Virus record (IMG/VR): IMGVR_UViG_3300036846_000165
Coordinates: 1-29,672 of that record
DNA from: a virus
Length of the DNA: 29,672 nucleotides
Strand: one strand, 5' to 3'
Of this stretch, positions 7,063 through 13,381 are shown piece after piece (within the stretch, counting starts at the first letter, position 1; each line of letters starts with the position of its first letter). Both the position numbers and the translations under genes were made by a program. The notes beneath the pieces are model-generated. The model worked only from the letters and a program-made list of their open reading frames with translations, was not told where the DNA came from and searched no databases.

Positions 7063-8502
7063 CTAGTAGGCGGTCCAGCTCGCGACGCGGCCGCGGACGT
7101 CGGTCGCCGCGAACCGTGCAACCGTGATCGCACCTAACGGGCAGATATCCGCAAGCGAACGGCGCGCCCATACCCAGACGTCGCCGATCGTGCGCCGGCG
7201 CGCCGCGGTCACTGCGTCGTCGAGCACGAGCTGCGTGCGGTGCACGAGCCGGGTCGCGGTTACGTCGTCGTACAGCCCGGCGCAGGCGTGGGCGTAGTCG
7301 CGGCCGCCGACGACGACGACCGGTACCTGCACGGCCGCCTCGAGGTCGCGTGCGAGCGCGCCCGCGGGTCCGCCCGGATCGAGCGCGACGCAGCGGGAGC
7401 GGTGCTGCGCGGCGAGTTGCGCGACGCGGGGCACGAGCCAATCGACGCCCGGCCGGTGCTCGACGATCTCGACGTGCACCCGGCCGTCGCCCCGCACCGC
7501 GCACGCTGCGATCGCGCCCCGATGCCGCTCCGGTGTCACGTCGACACCCCAGCTGATCGACGTGCCCTCGTCGATCGTCGACGCGTCGTCGACGCACGCC
7601 GCCCACGCCTCGAGCGGTATCGCCTGCGCCACGATCTCAGACGGTCGCGGCCAGACATTCAGGTACGACCGCTCGAATTCGGCGGTCGAGGTTTTCGTCG
7701 CCCACAGCACCGCGAGCTCGTCCTCGCGGAATCCGTACCCGAGCGAAGGGTGCGACGCCCGCCACACCGCCGGGTCGGCCGGGTCGTAATCGGCTGCCTG
7801 ATCGTCAGCGGACCACTCGAAATAGGCGACGCCTTGCGCGCCTTGCCGCCCTAACGTCATCCACCGATCCAGCCACGTTGACTCGACCGTGCCGCCCGCG
7901 GACACGATCCACAGCTGCCGCCACGGCCGCGTGAGCTGCGCCGGGCGTGCCGCGGCCTCGAGCGCGTCGCCTTGCAGCGTGTCGAACGCCCACGCCTCGT
8001 CGAAGACGACGAGATCGGCATTGTGACCGTGCAGCGCGGTCTCGGTCGGAGGGAAAATCTGCAGGCGCGACGACCCGCGCCGCGCCCAAACGCCCTCTTT
8101 CCCGGCGCCGCGATACAGCCGAAATTGCGAATCGAGCAGGTCGCTCGACGTGATCGCGGGCACCCACTCGTCGCGGAACGTGCGCGCCGCGTCTTCGCGT
8201 CGCTGCGCCGTGTACCAGGCGCGCAGGTCACGCTGCCGTCGAGCGCCCGCCAGCCCGCGCGCCAGCGTGAGCAGTGTCTTCCCCGCACGGCGCGGCACGA
8301 CGAGCACGACGATCGGATACGCGTACCCGACGCCTGACTCGTCGATCTCGCCGCTGACGTCGCCGACGAGACGCTGCCAGGGATACGGGCGGCCGCCGTT
8401 GCGCAGCAGCGCCAGAAACGTCGCGACCTCGAGCCCGACCGTCGCCCGGTCGCTATTCCTGCTCGTCGCGAAGCGAGGCAGACAAACGGGCAAACGCGGC
8501 AT
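7063..8502 (-). CDS. terL: Terminase large subunit, copy A
   Basis: A 479-residue packaging motor. The N-terminal ATPase shows the P-loop VPRRAGKT at about 69-76, Walker B DLVVFDEA at 163-170 and the coupling motif VSAGGT at 200-205. The C-terminal nuclease has the expected acidic residues in WGVDVTPERH (Asp321), VALDPGG (Asp375) and VLDDAV (Asp429). ATP hydrolysis drives DNA into the prohead through the portal and the nuclease cuts concatemers. The frame extends further 5', but the ATG (MPRLPVCLPRF) is conserved in copy B and has GGTGAGG about 10 bases before it; it overlaps the end of terS by 50 bases. Length and both domains are complete. Confidence 0.95.
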   Translation of the reverse strand: MPRLPVCLPRFATSRNSDRATVGLEVATFLALLRNGGRPYPWQRLVGDVSGEIDESGVGYAYPIVVLVVPRRAGKTLLTLARGLAGARRQRDLRAWYTAQRREDAARTFRDEWVPAITSSDLLDSQFRLYRGAGKEGVWARRGSSRLQIFPPTETALHGHNADLVVFDEAWAFDTLQGDALEAAARPAQLTRPWRQLWIVSAGGTVESTWLDRWMTLGRQGAQGVAYFEWSADDQAADYDPADPAVWRASHPSLGYGFREDELAVLWATKTSTAEFERSYLNVWPRPSEIVAQAIPLEAWAACVDDASTIDEGTSISWGVDVTPERHRGAIAACAVRGDGRVHVEIVEHRPGVDWLVPRVAQLAAQHRSRCVALDPGGPAGALARDLEAAVQVPVVVVGGRDYAHACAGLYDDVTATRLVHRTQLVLDDAVTAARRRTIGDVWVWARRSLADICPLGAITVARFAATDVRGRVASWTAY

Positions 8503-8752
8503 CCCACGAATCCTCACCGGTCGGCGCGACCGGTCCGCCACGCAGCTGCTCGAGCACCGCCGCCAGCCGCCCCGCCAGCGTCGCCGTGATGTACCGACTG
8601 CCGCCCGGCTCGGCGTGCTCGTCGTCGATCTCATCCGCCAACGTGCGAGCGAGACCGATCAGCGCCTCGTCGACCCGCTCGAGCCGCCCAGCACGCCGCA
8701 GCGCCCGCACGGTCACGTCCAAAGAGCGTCGCACGCGACGTACGCCTGCCAC
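8453..8752 (-). CDS. terS: Terminase small subunit, copy A
   Basis: A 99-residue helical protein in the position of the small terminase, the subunit that recognises the packaging site and hands DNA to TerL. The sequence VRRSLDVTVRALRRAGRLERVDEALIGLARTLADEIDDE and the helix TATLAGRLAAVLEQLRG resemble the short small-terminase-type proteins of actinophages. The basic N terminus (MAGVRRVRR) could bind DNA. The GTG start is shared with copy B and no Shine-Dalgarno is seen. The gene overlaps the terL start by 50 bases. The invariant block upstream is a natural candidate for its target. No definitive motif, so the call depends on gene order. Confidence 0.72.
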   Translation of the reverse strand: MAGVRRVRRSLDVTVRALRRAGRLERVDEALIGLARTLADEIDDEHAEPGGSRYITATLAGRLAAVLEQLRGGPVAPTGEDSWDAAFARLSASLRDEQE

Positions 8753-8826
8753 GGTCAGAGCGTGACAGATCGAGCCAGAGCGCCGCTAGCGGCCGTCTGG
8801 CGCTTCGAGGGTCCACGCGGCGCCGT

Positions 8827-8933
8827 GGAGAGAAACGTTGGCGGACGACGATCAAGCGCGGCACCCCGCCCCAAAAAACGCGCCGTCGGCTGCAGCCGCC
8901 CGAGCTGCGCGCTGGCACGCCGTCTGCCGCGCC
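8827..8933. other. Nearly invariant 107-bp block upstream of terS, copy A (candidate cos/pac)
   Basis: These 107 bases match copy B (29566-29672) with one difference, at 8837, whereas I counted nine differences in 120 bases inside terS (8461-8580). The block holds CCCCGCCCCAAAAAACG and, just outside it to the left, a GCGCC...GGCGC inverted repeat in both copies. It lies in the 240-base gap between the small basic protein gene and terS, the usual place of the terminase recognition site. A plus-strand frame starting TTG at 8838 with GGAGAGA before it is open for 72 codons, but lacks synonymous variation, so DNA-level constraint is preferred. Confidence 0.5.
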
Positions 8934-8992
8934 CGGCAGTGCCGGATTGCCGGTACCGCGTTTGGTTCTACTTGTTGGCAGCGCCAGCGGTG

Positions 8993-9238
8993 CTACTTGT
9001 GGCGGCCGAGCTTGCCGCCTGTACGTGCGTGCGCGACTTTCGCCATCTTGGCGTAGCTGCCGCCTGTCTTGCGTTGCGCGGCTCGGCTCAGCGCGTTGCG
9101 GTGCGTGCGCATCCGTTGTGCTTCGCTGATCCCGGCGCGTCGTGCTTGCGCCTTCGTCGGCATCGGGTAGGCGCGTCGGCTCGGGATCGCGAAGGCTGAG
9201 CGCGGGAGCGCGGCGCGTTGCCGTGCGGTTAGTGCCAT
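8993..9238 (-). CDS. Small basic phage protein, DUF6582-like N terminus
   Basis: An 81-residue, strongly basic protein. Its start, LTARQRAALPRSAFAIPSRRAYPMPT, resembles the short conserved motif (LPxSAFAIPxxRxYPxP) of DUF6582-type proteins common in actinophage and actinobacterial genomes, whose function is not established. The C-terminal half is rich in Arg, Lys and His (TGGSYAKMAKVAHARTGGKLGRHK) and could bind nucleic acid. The ATG is preferred over an upstream in-frame GTG because GGTGAGG precedes it by about 9 bases. It lies between the HNH nuclease and the gap before terS, so a packaging-associated role is possible. Family resemblance is from the N-terminal motif only. Confidence 0.65.
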   Translation of the reverse strand: MALTARQRAALPRSAFAIPSRRAYPMPTKAQARRAGISEAQRMRTHRNALSRAAQRKTGGSYAKMAKVAHARTGGKLGRHK

Positions 9239-9248
9239 AGGTCTCACC

Positions 9249-9518
9249 TCACCATTGTCTCGACGGTAGGCCGAGCGTGCGGCGTGCTCGGCGGGCGTGT
9301 GCGAGGCGGCCGCCGTCGCCGTAGTTGCAGCGTCGGCAGCGGGCCCGCAGGTTCGCCGGGTCGTACGGTGCGCCGCCTTCGACGCGCGGTACGACGTGGT
9401 CGACGGTATCGGCGTAGTTGCCGCAGGCGCAGCGGTAGCGGTCTCGGCGTAGGACGAGCGGGCGTAGGCGTTGCCAGCGGCTGCCGAGTCCGCGCTCGGT
9501 CGTGGTCGGTTGCCTCAC
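9249..9518 (-). CDS. HNH endonuclease
   Basis: An 89-residue HNH nuclease. The beta-beta-alpha metal site is visible: Cys30 and Cys32 in RCACGNY, Asp40-His41 in TVDHVVPR, Asn56 in PANLRARC, and Cys61/Cys64 with Asn65 in CRRCN. In many phages an HNH protein lies beside the terminase and is needed for cos cleavage, and here it precedes terS with one small gene between. The GTG start overlaps the stop of the MerR-like gene (GTGA). Its first bases, GTGAGGCAACC, are the same as those that start the GIY-YIG nuclease gene. The equivalent gene of copy B, if present, lies beyond the right edge. Confidence 0.87.
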   Translation of the reverse strand: MRQPTTTERGLGSRWQRLRPLVLRRDRYRCACGNYADTVDHVVPRVEGGAPYDPANLRARCRRCNYGDGGRLAHARRARRTLGLPSRQW

Positions 9519-9820
9519 GGTCTGAGTATTACCTCGAGGTGCACGCCGGGCGCGAGCTGCACGCGTACGGTCTCGACGTCGTGGAGGTCGTGCGCGGTCG
9601 CGGCGGTGCGTGCTGCGCCGGCGGCTGCGTCGAGTGTGAGACCGGCGCGGACGAGCCGACCGATCAGCGCGACGACGCGCAGCTCGCGTTCTGGCCAGCG
9701 GCGCGCGACGCCTGAGCCGCTGCCGTTGCCGAGCGGGCGGACGAGACCGAGCCGTGCCCAGTAGTCGAGCTGCCGGTAGGTGACGCCCGTCGCTCGAGCG
9801 ACGCCGTGCGTCGTCGTCAC
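9515..9820 (-). CDS. MerR-like winged-helix DNA-binding protein
   Basis: A 101-residue protein with a MerR-type N-terminal winged helix: THGVARATGVTYRQLDYWARLGLVRPLG (about residues 4-32) is a helix-turn-helix of the kind that begins MerR regulators, followed by the ARRWPERELRVVALIGRLVRAGLTLDAA segment. The C-terminal part (VETVRVQLAPGVHLEVILRP) is short and beta-like, with no effector domain or metal-binding cysteines. A longer frame exists upstream, but the GTG overlapping the methyltransferase stop (GTGA) fits the operon pattern. It is the only regulator-like gene in the non-structural block other than the excisionase, so it could control early/late switching or lysogeny. Target unknown. 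Confidence 0.75.
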   Translation of the reverse strand: MTTTHGVARATGVTYRQLDYWARLGLVRPLGNGSGSGVARRWPERELRVVALIGRLVRAGLTLDAAAGAARTAATAHDLHDVETVRVQLAPGVHLEVILRP

Positions 9821-10464
9821 GCGATCATCTCGACGTATGCGAGCAGCTGCTCGCCGATGAATTCGGTATACGCGGGCGGGATCGCTCGATTCAATTCGGC
9901 GCGTGTCATCCATCCGATCCCCATCGCGGCGCGCGCTTCGCTGAGTCCTCGCGGTTTGCGGTGACCTGGCCGGCTACCGCCGGCGAGCGGTCCGCCTCCC
10001 GTCACGTCGACGGGTTCGGGTTGCAGATAATGCGCGCACGGCGGTACGAGCAGCGCGAACGACGTAGCGAACAGTCGATGCCGGCGGACGCCGAGCCCGA
10101 ATGACGAGCCGCATAGCGTCACCCATGCGCCGCCCATCTCGGCGCGGGCGCCGCCGACGTTCTCTACGATCCACGGCGCGCCGTGCGCGGCGAGCCGGTC
10201 GAGCGTCGCGGCGAGTAGCCAGCCGGTGCCGTGCGCGTTGTACGTACTCCGTAGGGTCGAGTGATCGTGACAGGGTGGCGACGCGTGCACGACGTCGTAG
10301 CCGTCGAGCGGGTACGTCAGCGCGTCAGCTACGACCGACCGGAACGGGTAGTTCGGCTGCCGCGCGATATCGACGCCCGTCACGTCGAATCCGGCGAGCC
10401 AGTAGCCGACCGCGCCGCCGCCTGCGCCGCAGTAGAGGTCGAGCAGGCGCGGCCGGGTCGTCAT
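9817..10464 (-). CDS. C5-cytosine DNA methyltransferase
   Basis: A 215-residue cytosine-5 methyltransferase. Motif I is LLDLYCGAGGGAVG (residues 7-20) for S-adenosylmethionine binding; motif IV with the catalytic cysteine is SPPCHDHS (Cys65); motif VI is WIVENVGG (98-105); motif VIII-like is GVRRHRLF (125-132); and motif X-like is IPPAYTEFIGEQL near the C terminus. The protein is short for the family and the target recognition region between VIII and X is small, as in other phage-borne orphan enzymes. It probably protects phage DNA from host restriction. It sits in a chain of overlapping genes, ATGA with the gene before and GTGA with the MerR-like gene after. No obvious cognate restriction enzyme, though a GIY-YIG nuclease is two genes upstream. 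Confidence 0.88.
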   Translation of the reverse strand: MTTRPRLLDLYCGAGGGAVGYWLAGFDVTGVDIARQPNYPFRSVVADALTYPLDGYDVVHASPPCHDHSTLRSTYNAHGTGWLLAATLDRLAAHGAPWIVENVGGARAEMGGAWVTLCGSSFGLGVRRHRLFATSFALLVPPCAHYLQPEPVDVTGGGPLAGGSRPGHRKPRGLSEARAAMGIGWMTRAELNRAIPPAYTEFIGEQLLAYVEMIA

Positions 10465-10682
10465 AGCGGCGCGGTATCGACGGCCGCGCTCTGCCCGCTG
10501 ATCGTGCCCGGACAGTCGCCGTCGCTGCAGTACGGGCAGACCTCACCCGCGAGCACGAGCAGGTCGTGCTCGGCTGCCTCACGCTCTAGGAGGAGCTCGA
10601 GCGCGGTGCGGCCGTTCGCGCCGTTGTGCGCGGTCACGGCGCGGGCGTACCGGATCGCGGCCACCTCGAGCGCCGTCATCAT
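10461..10682 (-). CDS. Small protein with CxxC...C zinc-like motif
   Basis: A 73-residue protein not recognised as a known family. Residues 1-45 are helical (MTALEVAAIRYARAVTAHNGANGRTALELLLEREAAEHDLLVLAG), and the C-terminal part has VCPYCSDGDCPGTISG, with three cysteines that could form part of a metal site. It lies in the overlapping gene chain: its ATG overlaps the stop of the preceding gene, and its stop overlaps the methyltransferase ATG. Similar short helix-plus-cysteine proteins are common in actinophage early regions; function not established. Confidence 0.65.
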   Translation of the reverse strand: MMTALEVAAIRYARAVTAHNGANGRTALELLLEREAAEHDLLVLAGEVCPYCSDGDCPGTISGQSAAVDTAPL

Positions 10683-10888
10683 GGCGCGATATCGACCGAG
10701 ACGACGAGCGTCGTCGCCGTACGCGGATTACGGACCTGCACCGCATTACAGAACCTCGAGCCGTCGTGCAGCATCTCGACCTCGAGCTGCCCCAGATGCA
10801 ACAGCACGCCCGTCACGAGACCAACGACCATCGTCTGCAGCCGCACCGCGTCGAGCTGCTCCACGTCCGCCGTCGTTACGACGTCCAC
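10679..10888 (-). CDS. Hypothetical 69-residue beta-rich protein
   Basis: Unrecognised. The frame MDVVTTADVEQLDAVRLQTMVVGLVTGVLLHLGQLEVEM... reads through alternating strand-like segments to ...NPRTATTLVVSVDIAP. It begins with a GTG whose first base is the last base of the GIY-YIG stop codon, and ends in ATGA overlap with the next gene, so it fits a polycistronic, translationally coupled operon. A longer open frame upstream overlaps the nuclease gene and is not used. No membrane segment or catalytic pattern; it may be a small subunit or an anti-host factor. Confidence 0.6.
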   Translation of the reverse strand: MDVVTTADVEQLDAVRLQTMVVGLVTGVLLHLGQLEVEMLHDGSRFCNAVQVRNPRTATTLVVSVDIAP

Positions 10889-11274
10889 TAGGTATCTGCC
10901 TCGTCGTAGAGCTTTTCCAGCTCGTGGAGCAGGTCTTCGATTGAGCCGCGCAGCTGCACGACCTCGCAGACGCGCGGGTCGTCGCGCGGTGCGTAGTAGC
11001 CGGCGGCCGGGTCGTCGCGGTTGTGGCGGCCGGGCGCCCTGCGCAGCTCCGCCCGTTCCGCCGCATTCGCGGCCGCTTCGGAGTCGTGCCACTGCACCTC
11101 GATCACGTCGACGTGTACCCACCACCATTTGTCGCTCGCGTGCTGTTGGCACCGCTGCTTCGGATTGAAGGTGCTGCCGACGTACAGCAGCGCGTCGTGC
11201 TCGTCGTACAGCCAATAGACCGCCCGCGCGCGAGGTCCGCGGCCGTCGTGACTACCCCGCACAGGTTGCCTCAC
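10888..11274 (-). CDS. GIY-YIG nuclease
   Basis: A 128-residue protein with a GIY-YIG-type core: VYWLYDEHDALLYVGSTFNPKQRCQQH corresponds to GIY (VYW, residues 19-21), YIG (YVG, 31-33), the catalytic Arg41 and His45. A WW pair (51-52) follows, then Glu73/Glu76 in NAAERAE and Asn85 in GRHNRDDP, candidates for metal binding. Such small nucleases act in phage recombination, DNA repair or homing. The C-terminal helix (SIEDLLHELEKLYDEAD) may be an oligomerisation segment. The GTG start overlaps the preceding stop (GTGA), and its leader sequence GTGAGGCAACC is shared with the HNH gene. Confidence 0.8.
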   Translation of the reverse strand: MRQPVRGSHDGRGPRARAVYWLYDEHDALLYVGSTFNPKQRCQQHASDKWWWVHVDVIEVQWHDSEAAANAAERAELRRAPGRHNRDDPAAGYYAPRDDPRVCEVVQLRGSIEDLLHELEKLYDEADT

Positions 11275-11723
11275 GGTTTCGGTCCGAAATGCTGCGTGCG
11301 GGTGGCGAGTCCAGCCGCTTTCGCGCGGGCGCGCTCGTCGTCGTCGAGCGGCGGGATATCCCACGCGTCGCGCGTCGTTCTCGTCGCGTCGTCGCGCGTC
11401 GCGTCGTCGCGCGTCGTTTTGTCGCGTGGCGGGGTGAAGGGGGGGCTATAAAGCCCCCCCACCCCAACCCCAGCAGCCAAATTTTCGGGGTTTTCCGCGT
11501 CGCGCGCGTCGTTTTCGGGCGCGTCGTTTTGTCGTTCGCGTGCACTAGCGCGCCATCGTTTCTGACGCGCCCGCCGCGCCCGTTTTCGCGGGTCGATCCG
11601 CGGGTCTGTCAGCGCGTACGTCTCGGGCGCGATCTCGACGGCCTCGAGATCGCCGTCTAGGTACCGTTTGAGCGCGCCGGCGAGGTCGTCGCCGGCTTCG
11701 CCTTGCACGAGGTGCCACGGCAT
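11271..11723 (-). CDS. Hypothetical 150-residue charged protein with low-complexity linker
   Basis: Not recognised. The N terminus (MPWHLVQGEAGDDLAGALKRYLDGDLEAVEIAPETY) looks folded, followed by a strongly basic helix (DPRKRARRARQKRWRASARERQ) that could bind nucleic acid. Residues about 80-125 are low complexity: GVGVGGLYSPPFTPPRD, then a perfect 15-bp tandem duplication (11386-11400 and 11401-11415) coding DDATR twice. The ATG is chosen from ATGA overlap with the upstream zinc-finger gene; a longer frame upstream would run through that gene. The linker DNA holds a 9-bp hairpin and G-rich runs. Its position after RecT and exonuclease suggests DNA metabolism, for example a small replication or repair factor, but that is inference. 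Confidence 0.6.
   Translation of the reverse strand: MPWHLVQGEAGDDLAGALKRYLDGDLEAVEIAPETYALTDPRIDPRKRARRARQKRWRASARERQNDAPENDARDAENPENLAAGVGVGGLYSPPFTPPRDKTTRDDATRDDATRTTRDAWDIPPLDDDERARAKAAGLATRTQHFGPKP
11439..11471. repeat. Strong G/C hairpin with adjacent G-quadruplex-like tract
   Basis: A perfect 9-bp stem (GGGGGGGCT and its complement, 4-base loop ATAA) lies at 11439-11460. On the minus strand it is preceded by GGGGTTGGGGTGGGGGGG, a pattern able to form a G-quadruplex. Both lie inside the coding region of the 150-residue protein, where they encode the GVGVGGLYSPPF linker. No U-run follows, so it is not a classical terminator. It could pause polymerase or replication, or simply reflect tolerance of the linker. 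Confidence 0.5.
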
Positions 11724-12004
11724 CACTGCAGCCTCACGAGGTCGATTCGGGCGCCGTGGTGCGTGTCTGCGTGCCGTTGCGCAGGCGCCCACGCGGTGAA
11801 GGTAGCGCCGCAGGTGTGGCAGCGGTAGCGGTCCGGTCGGGTTCGGTTCCGCGGCTCTGTTACGGCGCCGCAAGCATCGGAGCGCGGCGTCGCTCCAGCC
11901 GATGCGGCCGCGGAACCGACCCGACGTCGCCGCGGTCCCGCCTTGCCAGCGAGCGCAGCGACGACTTGGCGACGATCGTCGGCCGGGAGGTCGGCGAGTC
12001 TCAC
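11723..12004 (-). CDS. C2H2-type zinc-finger protein
   Basis: A 93-residue protein. The N terminus (LADLPADDRRQVVAALAGK) is a short helix pair, followed by a basic, flexible middle (GPRRRRVGSAAASAGATPRSD). The C terminus has a C2H2 finger, YRCHTCGATFTAWAPAQRHADTHHG, with CxxC and HxxxH/H spacing and the hydrophobic core Phe. Such single-finger proteins occur in actinophage early regions and probably bind DNA. GTG start overlaps the previous stop (GTGA); stop overlaps the next ATG. A longer frame upstream is not used because it would cover the preceding gene. Confidence 0.72.
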   Translation of the reverse strand: MRLADLPADDRRQVVAALAGKAGPRRRRVGSAAASAGATPRSDACGAVTEPRNRTRPDRYRCHTCGATFTAWAPAQRHADTHHGARIDLVRLQ

Positions 12005-12216
12005 GGCGTCGCCTCGTCCGCGAGCAGCAGCGCAGGCGCGCACTGCTCGAGGTACAGGCCGAGATCGTGTCCGGCGTAGATCAGCGCGAGCGGGTACGGC
12101 TCGCCGTCGTCGCTGACGTCGTAGAGCACGAGCGCGCCGTCGACGCTCGAGCGGCGTAGCTGCCAGGGTCCGGGCGTGACGTATTGCGCCAGCTCGCGTA
12201 GGCGGCCGACGTTCAC
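12001..12216 (-). CDS. Hypothetical 71-residue protein with TPGPW motif
   Basis: Function unknown. It reads MNVGRLRELAQYVTPGPWQLRRSSVDGALVLYDVSDDGEPYPLALIYAGHD..., and the TPGPW motif followed by strands and a C-terminal helix (LGLYLEQCAPALLLADEA) resembles the uncharacterised small Ead/Ea22-like proteins found in many phage early regions. The GTG start overlaps the stop of the membrane-protein gene and the stop overlaps the zinc-finger GTG, both in GTGA fashion. The resemblance is to a motif and length pattern, not a proven family match. Confidence 0.6.
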   Translation of the reverse strand: MNVGRLRELAQYVTPGPWQLRRSSVDGALVLYDVSDDGEPYPLALIYAGHDLGLYLEQCAPALLLADEATP

Positions 12217-12383
12217 CGGTCGCCTTCGGGTCGGGTGACGTCGCCGAGCGCCTGCTGGTGGTCGTGCCACGCCACGAGGTCCGCCCAGGCGTCGTCGCCG
12301 CGGTGGCGGTGCCGGGCGCCGACGATGAGCACGACGACGACGAGAGCGACGGCTAGGGCAGCGAGAACGAGCGCGAGCGTCAT
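12213..12383 (-). CDS. Small single-span membrane protein
   Basis: A 56-residue protein with an N-terminal membrane segment (MTLALVLAALAVALVVVVLIVG, residues 1-22) followed by a basic stop-transfer stretch (ARHRHRGDD) and a soluble tail (AWADLVAWHDHQQALGDVTRPEGDR), predicted N-out, C-in. Its ATG overlaps the RecT stop (ATGA) and its stop overlaps the next gene's GTG, so it belongs to the same operon. It is between RecT and the TPGPW protein; a role in superinfection exclusion or membrane attachment of early proteins is possible but not shown. Confidence 0.65.
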   Translation of the reverse strand: MTLALVLAALAVALVVVVLIVGARHRHRGDDAWADLVAWHDHQQALGDVTRPEGDR

Positions 12384-13381
12384 ACCGGCAACGTGCCCGG
12401 CTCGTCGGGCGGTGCGGGCGCCTGCTCGGTCTCGTCGTGCGCGTATGGCGGCGCGGGCTCGAGGTGCTCGAGATAGTCGATCACCCGGTCAGCCTCGATC
12501 TCGGTCAGCTCTTTCGACGTCGTGACCGTGCGGCCGATGATCTCGCACGCGAGCGCGAGCCGGTCCGCGCGGTCGCCGATACCGCGAGTCCGCATAAGTG
12601 ACTGCAGGCGGCGCAGCTGCCGCGGTTCGATCAGCTGCGCCGCCTGCTCGTCGTCGCGGGTCGCGTCCGCTAGGTCGACCGCCGCGACGTCGGTCTCGCC
12701 GGGTAGTGGCGGCAGCTCGGGCGCCGTCCCCGGACCGGGGTCAGGTGCCACGACTGCCGCCGCTACCGCTCGCCGACGCGACCGAGTGGTACGCGGCGCG
12801 GGCGTCGCCGCGCTCGAGGTCGCGCCGTCGAGACCGTCGTCGCCGTCGTATTCCTCGATCGCGCCGAGACCGTGTATCGCGTCGGCGAAGATGGCGCGGC
12901 ACAGCTCCGCCGACGCGCGGGCGCTCAGCATTTGTTCGGGGTAGCTGCGCCAATTGGGTTTGCCGTCGAGCCGTGCCCGGCGGGCGCGGTCCATCGTCCA
13001 GACGATGCGCGTCACCTTCTGTCCGCCGGCGCGTACGCCTGCCCAGCAGGCGCGCACGCTCGTCGATTCCTCGAGCACGATCTCGTGCCCGGCGCGCAGC
13101 ACGAGCGCCCGCTGCGCCTCCGCCGCGATAAAGACTCGACCCTCGATCACGAATATCTGATTGACCGCGACGAGCGGTCCGAGTCCGATTTCGTCGCCGT
13201 ACAGGATCGCGGCGGTGATCGCGGGCGGGTTGTTGCGGTAATTGCGCGGCACGAAATCGGTCGGCGCGATCGTGCGTGCCAGCTCCGCCGCGGGTGCGAG
13301 CAGGTCGATCCACCCGCGCGCGCTCGGGAGCTGTACGCCTGCGCGCGCGGGCGGGTCGGCGACACGCACAAGCGCCGTCAC
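12380..13381 (-). CDS. recT: RecT-family single-strand annealing protein
   Basis: A 333-residue RecT-type annealing protein. The conserved core runs from about residue 25 to 185: helices around LAPAAELARTIAPTDFVPRNYRNNPPAITAAILYGDEIGLGPL, then the beta-rich VNQIFVIEGRVFIAAEAQRALVLRAGHEIV and the C-terminal core RSYPEQMLSARASAELCRAIFADAIHGLG, typical of RecT proteins. Residues 190-245 are a flexible Ala/Pro/Thr linker, and residues 250-333 carry a charged helical extension (RQLRRLQSLMRTRGIGDR...) that may bind a partner. It acts with the adjacent exonuclease in phage recombination: the exonuclease resects, RecT anneals. GTG start overlaps the exonuclease stop (GTGA), showing coupling. Confidence 0.88.
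   Translation of the reverse strand: MTALVRVADPPARAGVQLPSARGWIDLLAPAAELARTIAPTDFVPRNYRNNPPAITAAILYGDEIGLGPLVAVNQIFVIEGRVFIAAEAQRALVLRAGHEIVLEESTSVRACWAGVRAGGQKVTRIVWTMDRARRARLDGKPNWRSYPEQMLSARASAELCRAIFADAIHGLGAIEEYDGDDGLDGATSSAATPAPRTTRSRRRAVAAAVVAPDPGPGTAPELPPLPGETDVAAVDLADATRDDEQAAQLIEPRQLRRLQSLMRTRGIGDRADRLALACEIIGRTVTTSKELTEIEADRVIDYLEHLEPAPPYAHDETEQAPAPPDEPGTLPV

Noticed and set aside
8503-8634. Upstream extension of the terL frame in copy A
   Set aside because: It lies wholly within terS in another frame and is not present in copy B, where the conserved ATG is used.
8838-9056. Plus-strand frame of 72 codons starting TTG with GGAGAGA ahead
   Set aside because: Overlaps the antisense small basic protein gene, and the part shared with copy B has no silent changes, so DNA-level constraint explains it better. 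Not fully excluded.
9817-11274. Complete restriction-modification system (methyltransferase plus GIY-YIG nuclease)
   Set aside because: The two genes are not adjacent and the nuclease looks like a general small phage nuclease; no evidence of a shared target site.
11439-11460. Intrinsic terminator on the basis of the G/C hairpin
   Set aside because: No U-run on either strand and it lies inside an open coding frame with coupled genes downstream.
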